Under the pieces are notes generated by a model. The model was not told the DNA's origin. It saw nothing but the letters and a program-made list of their open reading frames with translations, and searched no databases. From assembly GCA_012934845.2 (NCBI GenBank), contig WNNJ02000940.1:124001-188000 (forward strand): DNA of 64,000 bases, in the 5' to 3' direction. How positions within the stretch are numbered: the stretch's first letter is position 1; every line of letters starts with the position of its first letter. Positions 30,331 through 39,708 of the stretch are shown one piece after another. A program made the translations under genes and the position numbers. Source of the DNA: Pomphorhynchus laevis. Its lineage: Eukaryota > Acanthocephala > Palaeacanthocephala > Echinorhynchida > Pomphorhynchidae.

Positions 30331-31881
30331 TCATTCCCGTATTGGGATGTTCTGAGACGCTTGATTGAGTGTCCATTTACCCAATCTCATCCATACACAC
30401 TTTGTTGCGTTGAGTATCAAGTCAGTGCTATTACACCAAGTCCCGATGCATTTGATGTCATGTTGTGAAAATTCACAATCCGCCTCGTTTTGAGTTGTTG
30501 CCCATATTTTGACATCGTCAACTAATACCAGATGAGGACACTTTAACCTTAGGAGTAGGTCATTCAAATAGATGATAAAGAGAAGTGGACCTATGACCGT
30601 GACCTGAGGAACACCAGAATGAGCATGTCGAGCTGTTGACAAAACTTAATCTAATCGCACAACAAAGGATCGGTCTTCATGGAATGTCTTAATTAAGTTG
30701 CAAATTGCAACCGTAATGACGTAATAATAAATCTAAACGAGTGTGCGGAACTCTGTCAAATGCCTTAGATAAATCCGGAAATATTATATCAATCATCAGG
30801 AATCCATGAATGCTGTAAACTTAGATGAAATAGGGACGTAAGACTTGGAGCAATAATGTGCAACAGAGTACGCAAAAGAAAAGGGGATATACCACATGGT
30901 CCTGTAGAGCCAAAGCTATTTAATTTATATAGTTCAGATTGAACTTTAATGACATTAATGGGATATAGTGATAAATTAGATTGAAAGTTGGGCGCTTACT
31001 GTACTGGTCAATATTTGATTGCTTGGGTAAATAAAAAACTACAAAACTGATAGCAAGAGCTTCCACAGTAGTCTTTGTCTCAACTACATCACCCGATTCC
31101 AAATGAACACAATTAATTGTGGAAGGTAGGGTACGACGATGTCTAACATATGACCAAAAACGTTTAGGAGTCATGCTAATTTCAGAAGTAATATCCTTTT
31201 CAAATGCTTTTCTTTTTGAGCGTTTTAGTTGGTTGCAGATATTGCAAATAGTTTTATACTCATGGAATATGACAGTGTTGGGTTGAACGATTAGCCACAA
31301 TTAATTTCTTTCCTTGATCGTAGTCTTAAGCTTATTGTCAAACAACAGTGCCGTTGTCGTTCGGTAAGCCTACTTCTTATTGGTGCAAACGTATTCGATA
31401 TGGTTACGAGGTTTCTGGCCACTAACGATAAGTTATCACCAAGTGGAAGATCTCCAGATCTGAAGTTTAGCTGATGACTATATAGTTGAAAATTTTTAAC
31501 ATTTACTCAACTCTAATTACGCTTTCAGCCGCCACGGCATTTAGATCGTAGTTGTAAAGTGTGAGCAATCTGTACTGAAATCACACAATGATCGCTGGTT
31601 CCTAATAGAGACTCGAAATTAACTCTGATTACATCTTCAATGCGCTAGGTAAACACAAGATCTAATATTGTCTCCGGTTGAGACGATATACATGTTGGCT
31701 GATTAATATGTTGGATTAGGGGAAGTTTAGGCAGTAAGAATTCAGCAAGCTCGCAGTTTTCGGCATTATAGTAATATAAGCTATTACTAATCCAGTTGAC
31801 TCGATAAAGATCAAAATTCCCAACAAGGAAGAAATAATTTGTGGAGCAAAATGATCTTAGCTGAGTTTTCAAAAGATCCAA
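30331..31881 (-). pseudogene. CR1-like ORF2 remnant (E2)
   Basis: Endonuclease piece: FFLVGNFDLYRVNW (the GDFN box reads GNFD), LIQHINQPTCISSQPETILD. RT N-terminal piece: CNQLKRSKRKAFEKDI, RFWSYVRHRRTLPSTINCVH. RT palm traces: DLSKAFDRVPHTRLDLLL near 30720-30775, SGVPQVTVIGPLLFIIYLND and the YxDD box in the form VDDVKIW (30642-30331). Most of the EN and the fingers between these pieces is scrambled by stops. The family work would be target nicking and reverse transcription. This copy is dead. Confidence 0.7.
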
Positions 31882-32239
31882 CTGTGTGGCAACTCAAACA
31901 AATAGTAATCATTGCTGACATGATACTCTATCTGCTTTCAAAAGTCGATAGCCAGGAATAGTCATAAGTCATCATTAATTTAAGAGTAAAGCCATGACTT
32001 AGAAATGCAAAGCACGTCAAAATCTTTAAAACATGAAATGTTGCACTCCAGACAATTGAGCAGGTAAGCTGCTGAGATTGGAATAACCTACCATCAGATG
32101 ATATTCATTAGTGCATATTCTCTCTGAATAGTTAGATGACAATTTCCTTTTCAAGCATATATCCACTAAATGTCCCATCATGTCGTTGTCACGTCTAGTA
32201 AAAGATTAATCAACCTCTATCGAACTTCAGGACGCCATC

Positions 32240-33370
32240 TCACAACCCGAAAATTTCGAATGCACATATTTGATTCACCGTTTTACAGCCTGTAATGAAG
32301 TTACGCCTTAATATCCTTCAAATTTTGCTTTTCTTCGAGAGAAAGATCACGTAAAATTCGTATTTTGTTACCATTGAGTCGATAACCACGTTCTAACAGG
32401 CACTTTGCTTGTTCTGCTGATGCTAACAAGACCTTTAGCGATTGTGCTCTAGCGTTATTTTTACCCAACCTAGAGAGTTATCTCATTACGATAGACAACG
32501 CGACGTCTTTCTCACCTTTTTTGAACAAATTAAAAAAAGCACACGTATACCAACAATATCGTCGTCAAGCCGTTCCTCTGCACAAAGAGCTGATGATTAA
32601 TTTTAACCCCAAAGAAGTATGTTACAGCCTATATTTAACATGTGATTGCGATCTATGTGACTTCTGCTCTTATCAAAATATGCCTTGTTGCTAAACGAAT
32701 CAGTGCCATCACCATCCTCAGTGGGTTTCGAATTTGTAATCATAGGCACTGTCGAAGTAACACCTTGATTGGTTCCTGGTTTGATCACAGTATTCTCGAC
32801 AACCTGAGTCTTGGTTTTTCGAAATTCTTCAAGAAACATCGATCCATGATACTGTGACCGTTTCCTTTCGGCGACTTTTTTGACGTTGAAGATCCCTTTA
32901 GTTCTTATTATTAATAATGGCGCAAACGGGACTAGCTTTCCCGAGTTGTGTCTTGGTTCGTTTAAAGTCCGAGATAAGGAATGAGTTAGTAAGCAAATTG
33001 ATGACGACGATAGTTTTGAAGATATTTTATCGTTTGTTGATAACCCAGATATGACAGCAGTATGAATCGACTGAGATACATCAATATCATTTATTGAACA
33101 AACTATGTTTCGTTAATCTTCAGAACATATTCGCCGTTTGAGTGATCATGCTTCATTAGCATGATAAGGAGCCGCAGAGGAAGAAGCACAACAGAAGCCG
33201 CAGAGAAAGATCCGTCCTGAAACGTTATCCCCATCACTGAACAGAATGGCAACATGAGTCCAAACATTGCAGTACTTGTTGTCGTATCCAATTTGTTTTT
33301 TGATGTAAGTTACGTTACTGACGGACTTGAGTTGCTGGCCCACATTTTTAGTTAGCTTTTTCTTTGTCAT
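32240..33370 (-). pseudogene. CR1-like ORF1 remnant (E2)
   Basis: From the ATG at 33370: MTKKKLTKNVGQQLKSV, IKKQIGYDNKYCNVWTH, then FLCGFCCAS. The first Cys of the finger is replaced by Tyr (GYDNKYC against GCDNKNC in B1). The C-terminal half survives near 32460-32240 as CLLERGYRLNGNKIRILRDL and SLEEKQ, then GESNMCIRNFRVVR, the same block as ORF1 in family C. Several stops lie between. Confidence 0.65.
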
Positions 33371-33479
33371 AATAAGGTCATAATAAAAATTAGTTTTCGT
33401 TATCGTTGAAACTCGTTGTTGATGTTTAAGTAATTTATTATAACCAAGACAATTGTTTTAACCACTCTGGTTAAAAATG

Positions 33480-33655
33480 CATGAAATGTGCTGCATATAG
33501 AAATGGCATGTGCATCCAGCTACCCCAGCTTCAAGCAAAAGCTTCGACATTAGCTATAAAATACTGGCGTGGACGCTTCAACTTATTTTACTTATTGATG
33601 TTTTCATGTAAGCAGTTAAAATAGCCATTTGCGGCTAATAACTTGTATGAAAATA
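33480..33655 (+). mobile_element. CR1-like 3' end fragment
   Basis: The segment ends in GCAGTTAAAATAGCCATTTG, CGGCTAATAACTTGTATGAA and AATAATAAT, close to the end of E1 (44350-44400: CAGTTGAAACAGCCATTT, AGCTATAACTTGTAATACTA, ATAATAAT). AGCC...GGCT can pair around ATTTGC. It is a 5'-truncated plus-strand insertion, placed head to head with the 5' end of E2. Confidence 0.65.
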
Positions 33656-33923
33656 ATAATTTTCGACCAATCAAATATTTTAATTGGTCGAAAACACGTT
33701 TATATTTAGATTTAAAGCATAATATTAAAATATATTTAGATTAAGCCGTATCAATTATACTTTACTGAAACATATTTTATTAAAAAGTAAATAATCTATC
33801 GTTGCATATATTATAAAGCATTTTGTCAATATGTAATGTTACATTCTTTTGAATTAGAATATACGGTATCTGTGAAGTAAGAAACACATTGGATGATAAT
33901 ATTTTCCGATTAATATTTATATT

Positions 33924-35072
33924 ATGATATTCGCAGCCAACGATGCTATATATGCTGTCAAGTTCATACGAAATGCGTTATTATTCTTCGTTGTTTCGGT
34001 TTCTTGCTATTTTGTCGTTATACGAATCGCGGTCAAAGTCCATTCGTGCTATCGGTATGCAATCATATTTGATGCAGGCAGCACAGCTACGAGAATTCAC
34101 ATTTATCGATTTATTAATAAGCCACTTGAAACATGGACAGTCAAATTATCCGATGAATACTTTGAAGAAACCAAACCAGGCATTTCAGAATTATCTCCTG
34201 ATTTGGTCATAAGTCAGACCGAGCATCTTCTTGTGAATGCACTAAAACAATTCCCCCGCGCAAGGCATAGCCCAATTGTGTATTGTGCAACAGCAGGGCT
34301 ACGCAGTTTACCTGATCAAAGCAAAGCCTTAGTTTTGCTTACCTCTGTGGAAACAGCACTAATTAAATATTCAAGTAGAGAACCTAATTTTAGAGTGACT
34401 ATCCTTTCCGGTAAAGATGAAGGATTATATTCGTGGATAACACTTTCCTATCTTTTATTACTTACTGAATTTCATAATCATATGGAGATTACAACAATCG
34501 ACATGGGAGGTATCTCCATGCAAATGACGTGTGCTCGACCATCTAATACAAGCGTGACAATGCAACAACCTCGGCTACCTAGTTTAAACAGCGTAAGCTT
34601 GAATAATCATGGATTAGTTGCGGCTCGACGGAAATTAATCGATAATAGATTTTACGATTGTATGTTGTTGACAAAAGATGCAAATAACGCTAGGATAGCT
34701 GAGGGATGTATTGATGTTGTAAAGAAAACTATGGCGTTCGAAAGTCGAACAAACGCATGTCCATCAAATAATGATATTTATTTATTTTCCTATTTTTACG
34801 ACATTGCACTAAAAGCAAATCTTGTAGAGAGCAACAAAGGCGGATCCATAACACTGAACAGTATCATGGAAGCAGCTGAAAAGTGGTGTACAAGTGAACA
34901 AGAATCATCGAATTTAATGTGTTTAGACTTGTCGTATATGTATAATACATTAAATTCTACATTTAATGTTAAAGGCCATAACAAAATACGAATTGTCAAA
35001 AAAATTAAAGGTATCGAAGTAGCATGGTCATTGGGGTTGGCATTATCCGTGTTAGAAGATATCAAATTTTAA
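33924..35072 (+). CDS. NTPDase of the GDA1/CD39 family, ENTPD5/6-like
   Basis: A 382-residue protein predicted to hydrolyse nucleoside di- or triphosphates in the secretory pathway or outside the cell. The apyrase conserved regions are all visible in order: ACR1 IIFDAGSTATRIHIYRF (about 47-63), ACR2 YCATAGLRSLP (120-130), ACR3 LSGKDEGLYSWITLSYLL (161-178, catalytic Glu candidate E166), ACR4 TTIDMGGISMQMTC (190-203) and ACR5 VAWSLG (366-371). An N-terminal hydrophobic stretch (about 17-37) looks like a signal anchor or signal peptide. A single hydrophobic segment, short length and Cys residues near 246-333 favour the ENTPD5/6 type (about 430-480 residues in vertebrates) over multi-span CD39. 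The frame is uninterrupted with no intron needed. ATG 33924 is chosen because it precedes the hydrophobic segment. ACR4 is somewhat diverged (ISMQ for the usual ASTQ or GSTQ). Confidence 0.9.
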   Translation: MIFAANDAIYAVKFIRNALLFFVVSVSCYFVVIRIAVKVHSCYRYAIIFDAGSTATRIHIYRFINKPLETWTVKLSDEYFEETKPGISELSPDLVISQTEHLLVNALKQFPRARHSPIVYCATAGLRSLPDQSKALVLLTSVETALIKYSSREPNFRVTILSGKDEGLYSWITLSYLLLLTEFHNHMEITTIDMGGISMQMTCARPSNTSVTMQQPRLPSLNSVSLNNHGLVAARRKLIDNRFYDCMLLTKDANNARIAEGCIDVVKKTMAFESRTNACPSNNDIYLFSYFYDIALKANLVESNKGGSITLNSIMEAAEKWCTSEQESSNLMCLDLSYMYNTLNSTFNVKGHNKIRIVKKIKGIEVAWSLGLALSVLEDIKF

Positions 35073-35122
35073 ACGTCATATTCGTTAATACCTGCAAACT
35101 TCATTTTCTGTTTTTGTTTTTT

Positions 35123-35128
35123 ATTAAA
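35123..35128 (+). promoter_or_regulatory. Candidate poly(A) signal ATTAAA
   Basis: The variant signal ATTAAA lies about 50 bp past the NTPDase stop, in T-rich sequence. No canonical AATAAA is nearer. There is no genomic A-run after it, which argues against the gene being a fresh retrocopy. Confidence 0.35.
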
Positions 35129-36045
35129 ATTTTAGATTCTAATGCATAACGTATTCCCTAAACATTTATCATAAGATCTGTCAGATTTTTCTTCCAAAAA
35201 AATCTGACAAATCAAAACTTCAAAATAGATTCAATAGAGAAATAATCAAATGTTACCGATGTATACTAGGAAATGGTTGTCGATCGTGTGTTCAATGATT
35301 TTAGTCGATCATTCAATAGCGTACGTAGGAATGGGAAATCTTAAGCACTCTGTGGGCCATATTTTTATCTTGTTCTGACCGGAAGGAACGGATCAATAAA
35401 AATGCTGGGTGATATTTAACAATAGAGAATATGAAAACGGGCCGTATTCGCATATACATGTCATAACTATAACAAAAACACTTGGTCGATCTGTATATAT
35501 CAGCTTCGAATTTTAGCGTCGGGCCGATCCGGTCCTCAAGCCTCTCATATATGGCAGCATGAAAATCTTGTTGAATAAATTGGTAAATGTGCTATTATGA
35601 ACTCAATTATCATGATTTTCACAATTCATAAGACATGAAACCAGTATATTCATATATTGTTAAAATAAACCTATTAATAAATCTATTCATATATGTGAAT
35701 AATTTATTTAATAAATTGAAATTAAACCAATTTATTCATAATTACAAAATTATGAAGAAAATATTTTAACAATTCTTTAAATTTTCATAGTTGGTATTTA
35801 ATAATAAAATATTTTGATCGATTGAAATACAATATTAGCCTAATAAACAACGAGGATATATTCAATATTTCATTGGAACGAATTTACCATCAGCAAAATA
35901 AACAAATAAAATTGTATTTGGTAATTTGAATCAAAAGTTTTATTTAGAACTCATAAGAATAACCTATTACAACTGCAATTCCCTGATGGTCGAAGAAAAT
36001 AAAAATCATAAATGGCTATTATTCGTATTATGTCCTTCCAGGGCA

Positions 36046-36183
36046 TTAATTAGACGGATAAAAACATTTAGTTTTCTGGATTTTACTATTTCGGTTTAGG
36101 CGACTTAATTTAGCTTCAAGCGCTTTATCAATAGCATTCGTCGATAATCGCATTTTTTGATCAGCAAAAGAGGTAGTCAGACC
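36046..36183 (-). CDS. Possible terminal exon of an unknown host gene
   Basis: On the minus strand an open stretch follows an AG (TTTGTTAAG) and reads LTTSFADQKMRLSTNAIDKA, LEAKLSRLNRNSKIQKTK and so on to a TAA at 36048-36046. The composition (hydrophilic, helical, Lys/Arg/Asn-rich) looks more coding-like than the AT-rich flank. A minus-strand AATAAA lies about 100 bp on (35944-35939). I see no partner exon. The open length is short enough to be chance. The rest of 35.1-36.3 kb shows no other feature. Confidence 0.2.
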   Translation of the reverse strand, partial: GLTTSFADQKMRLSTNAIDKALEAKLSRLNRNSKIQKTKCFYPSN

Positions 36184-36313
36184 TTAACAAATGCCGGAGT
36201 AGTTTATATGCTCCAATTAGAATTGTCCAATTTAAAGTAAAATTCAACGTTCAGTTTCATCGAAAATTTCACTTGTAACAATGACTTTACAATTAAATTA
36301 ACTTAAAAATTAT

Positions 36314-37580
36314 GAAACAAACTATAGAGGACTAGTTTGATAATAGAAATTAATTGCAAATACAGCTAGGTTTACAAATTGAAGGTAGCACCAATCATCA
36401 GGAAAAATATGTAGGTTAATAATTAATATTAAACATTATAAAAGATCAAAAATATTTATAAAATGTTAATATTTATTTATAAAAAATAATACCACAAAAG
36501 ATATTTAATATTTAAAACTATTAATTATTTATTAAATTATTATTTAAATATCGATTTAACTTTTGTAAAATTATGGTTTAGCTATTTTTATCTCCTTAAA
36601 TAAAATCTCTTTAGAAACATTATAATTTCACTTGTTAATAATTAATATTTTGTAATACATTATTGAACATTATGAAATATATTACAAATAAAATAACTTA
36701 AATTTTAATTATCAAATTAACTTGAAAATTAGGAAGCAAACTATAGATGATTAGTTTGATGATATCAATTAATTGCAAATACATGTCGGTTTTCAAATTG
36801 AAGGTAGCACTTTCCCCTACCAATGCTGATCACAGTCGAGTGATCATCAGCTAACATTAAAAGGACCGAAACGTGAAACGTATGTATCGGATGTAGTCGA
36901 TGAGATTCACCAATACTGAACTGTAGCGTACTGCTGTTGGTTTATAGGATTGAAGCAAAGTGCAGTTTAAATTAATGCACAATTACATTAATTTAAAATT
37001 TAGAAGCAAACTATAGATGATTAGTTTGATGATATTAATTAATTGCAAATACAGGTAGGTTTTCAAATTGAAGGTAGCGCCTTCTCCTACCAACGCTGAT
37101 TTAATTTAAAATCAAAAATTATTCCAATAAAAGCAGTCGAGTCGAGTGATCATCAGCTAACATTAAAAGGACCATAACGTGAAATGTAGTTATTTGATCA
37201 GTAGTTGATGAGATTCACCAATAATGAAATGTAGCGTACTGCTGTTGGCTTATAGGATTGAAGGAAAATGCAGTTTAAATTAATGCATAATTACATTAAT
37301 TTAAAATTAAGAAGCAAACTATCGATGACTACTTTGATGATATCAATTAATTGCAAATACAGGTAGGTTTTCAAATTGAAGGTAGCGCCTTCTCCTACCA
37401 ACGAGAATTTAATTTAAAATCAGAAATTATTCCAATAAAAGCAGTCGAGTCGAGTGATCATCAGCCAACATTAAAATGACTGAAACGTGAAATGTAGTTA
37501 TTTGATCAGTAGTTGATGAGATTCACTAATACTGAACTGTAGCGTACTGCTGTTGGTTTATAGGATTGAAGCAAAGTGCA
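36314..37580. repeat. Tandem repeat, unit about 270-310 bp
   Basis: The unit starts GAAGCAAACTATAGATGA and includes TTAGTTTGATGATAT, AATTAATTGCAAATACA, TTTTCAAATTGAAGGTAGC, TCTCCTACCAACGCTGAT, GTCGAGTGATCATCAGC, ACATTAAAAGGACC, GTTGATGAGATTCACCAATA and GTAGCGTACTGCTGTTGG. Full units begin at 36733, 37003 and 37311, and a partial unit begins near 36314. Units 3 and 4 have an extra stretch of about 35 bp (AATCAGAAATTATTCCAATA). There is no ORF. TGATCACAGTCGAGTGATCA forms a short hairpin. Confidence 0.85.
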
Positions 37581-37689
37581 GTGTCATCAAAATATTTCAA
37601 TTGTAAAATTTTATGTAGAACCGCTAATCAGTTAAGAATAAAATCTATAAATAATATAAACGATTATATTTTAAACAAATATTGATACT

Positions 37690-37951
37690 TTTTGTCGTAC
37701 AAATGACATATTCAAATTTACAAGAAACATATTTTTACAATTCCCCTCACTTTATTCTTTTGGGCGATTTTAATCTTCCACGATCTAGATGGTCAGACGA
37801 TGTCTTTTCTGATGGTAGTTCCACGGAAAGGGAAATATCTGAGTTCCTAGCTGAGGAACTCATGCTGATTCAGCACGTACAAGAACCAACTTGCTTAACT
37901 TTAAGATCGGATTCGGTACTTGATCTGGTGTTTTCCAGATATGTAGGATAC
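37690..37951 (+). pseudogene. CR1-like endonuclease part (E1)
   Basis: The frame gives FILLGDFNLPRSRWSDDVFS, ISEFLAEELMLIQHVQEPTC and LTLRSDSVLDLVFSRYVGY. GDFN and the 'l-q-v--PT' and 'S-LDLvf' motifs are those of APE-type LINE endonucleases. Its 5' side joins repeat M-like sequence (ACAAATGACATATTC, ACAAGAAACATATTT) near 37700, so this copy is 5'-truncated within the endonuclease. Confidence 0.75.
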
Positions 37952-38017
37952 ATAATCCTTCATAATCCTACATAGAGTTTGAACTTTCTTGGCTGCTTAA
38001 TAAACTACTTACATTCC

Positions 38018-38095
38018 AGATTTCAGTTTTAGATTTCAGTTTCAGATTTCAGTTCTAGATTTCAGTTCCAGATTTCAGATCCAGATTTCAGTTCC
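38018..38095 (+). repeat. 13-bp minisatellite in the B1 leader, 6 units
   Basis: Six units of CAGATTTCAGTTY or TAGATTTCAGTTY follow one another with small changes (one unit has CAGATTTCAGATC). It is directly followed by GCGAGCGAAGCGAGCGG. It lies at the start of an L2-like element, where internal promoter repeats are known in other LINEs. That role is inferred. Confidence 0.85.
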
Positions 38096-38157
38096 GCGAG
38101 CGAAGCGAGCGGAAAATCTTGTCCACTAAGATTGTAAAACAATCAAACTACAATCTT

Positions 38158-38275
38158 CGACGACAACCAACGACAACTTTTGACGACAACTAACGACAAC
38201 CATCCGCTTGACAATTAATGACAACCATCGACAACCATCGACGACATCCGCTCGCTACTTACAACTAACGACTTG
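38158..38275 (+). repeat. CGACAAC-type array in the B1 leader
   Basis: Repeats of (C/T)GACAACC / ACGACAACT / CATCGACAACC run between the minisatellite and ORF1, twice containing CATCCGCT. The array is irregular, with units of about 9-11 bp. Confidence 0.65.
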
Positions 38276-38330
38276 CAGACTAACGGAGTTTAAACATTCT
38301 TGATTATAACTAACTAATTAACATTTTATT

Positions 38331-39708
38331 ATGGCAAAGAGAAAGCTAACTAAAAATGTCGGCCAGCAACTCAAGTCCGTCAAGGAAGCTTACATCGAAA
38401 AGCAAATTGGATGCGACAACAAGAACTGCAATGTTTGGACTCACGTTGCCATTCCTTTCACTGACGAGGACAACGTTTTAAATCGGAATTTCCTCTGCGG
38501 CTTCTGTTGTGCTGCCCTCGTAGGTAAGCTAATGAAGAATGACCACTCAAACGGTGGAGACGTTCTGAACGCTAACAAAACAGATTTGTGCTCAATAAAT
38601 AAACTTGATATCTCTCAGTCGACTCAGACCGCTGTTATACATGAAACATCAACAAACGACAACATATCTTCCAATCTATCGTCGTCATCCGTTTGCTTAC
38701 TAACTCCTTCGTCATCTATGAAACCCGTTCTAGAAACTTCTCTCACACACACTCCTTTATTTAACTACGGATAAAACTTCCCGTAATCTTCATCTTCCTA
38801 ACAATGCAAACAGTAAAGGCCTTCAGCTCGTACCTCATTTTTCCTATTCATCCCCACATCTAAATACATCTCATACTTCTTTCTTCTCTTCACGTACTCC
38901 TTACTCTACCTCTACCGTATCACTTCTCAATAATTTACATCCTTCTGTCAAAATTATCTCCAGTAACATCTCCGTTCAACCTATTCAACAATCCACTTCT
39001 GTCACACATGCTCCAACCGTATCACCTATCAATAATTTACATCCTTCCGTCAAAATCATCTCCAGTAACATCTCTGATCAACCGATTCAACACTCCACTC
39101 CTGTCACACATGCTCCAAACTATCTTAAATCTTCACTTAGCACCCCTGTAATTTCCACGTTTATCTGCTCTTCTGCCTCTACTGCTACCAGGTCTTTCCG
39201 TCCACCACTACGTAATCGTTTTCCTTCGCGCGATCGATGCATTATCATATCTAATTTAAAGGTTTCCGAATCTGCTTCTCCTCAATGTCGCCTCGATGAT
39301 GATGTATCTGCTTTCAGGTCTATCCTAGCAACCATTCTTCCTGATAATAATCCATCCCTCTTCAATAATATCGCTCCTGTATCTTTGATCCGTTTAAACA
39401 AATCCACTAAATCCAATCATCTCAGTCCTCCACTCCTAAAAATCGTTTTCCGACATAGTTCACATGCATCCTTGGTACTTTCCCAACGTTTTAAACTTCT
39501 TACCACTTTGTCTACTAGTCGTATCTTTCCTGACCGCTCCCCTTCTGATATTGCCCAGCTCAATTTAGCTCGCATTGAGAAACATCGACGTGAAACAAAC
39601 GGCGAGTCATCCTTATCTATACGTCAAATCAATGGAAATTTTCACGTTGTACACACAAGGCCAAAAATTCGATGGCGTCCCATCTCTCCCCCTTGTCTTC
39701 TTCGCTAG
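38331..39708 (+). pseudogene. L2-like ORF1 (B1), one frameshift
   Basis: From ATG 38331: MAKRKLTKNVGQQLKSVKEA, then the finger GCDNKNCNVWTH...FLCGFCC (C28, C33, C56, C59), whose spacing equals that of ORF1 in A1 and C1. A frame change lies near 38770. The remainder has a Ser/Thr-rich linker with a 102-bp tandem duplication (38914-39015 and 39016-39117: INNLHPSVKIISSNIS in both), then RFPSRDRCIIISNL, CRLDDDVSAFRSILAT, LLKIVFRHSSHASLVLSQRF and DIAQLNLARIEKHRRETNGE. The C-terminal block resembles RNA-binding ORF1 proteins. The likely role is binding of element RNA in an RNP. Confidence 0.75.

Larger units (their letters stand above)
30305..33375 (-). mobile_element. Decayed CR1-like LINE copy E2
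   Basis: Minus-strand remains in the correct order: ORF1 start with the C-x4-C...C-x2-C finger (33370-33146), ORF1 C-terminal half (about 32460-32240), endonuclease (31881-31645) and RT pieces (31300-30331). The ORF1 start is clearly related to that of the L2-like B1 element at 38331. The RT palm ends near 30331 and no thumb or 3' hairpin is visible, so the 3' end seems lost. Many breaks are present. It lies just upstream of the NTPDase gene and is divergent from it. Confidence 0.7.

Noticed and set aside
36820-37500. Hammerhead ribozyme in the tandem repeat (CTGATGA on one strand, CCGAAAC on the other)
   Set aside because: Hammerheads are known in Penelope-like elements, so I looked. The two core boxes are on opposite strands and no order gives stem II followed by GAAA.
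38914-39117. Separate tandem-repeat gene
   Set aside because: It is a 102-bp internal duplication in the linker of L2-like ORF1, not an independent unit.
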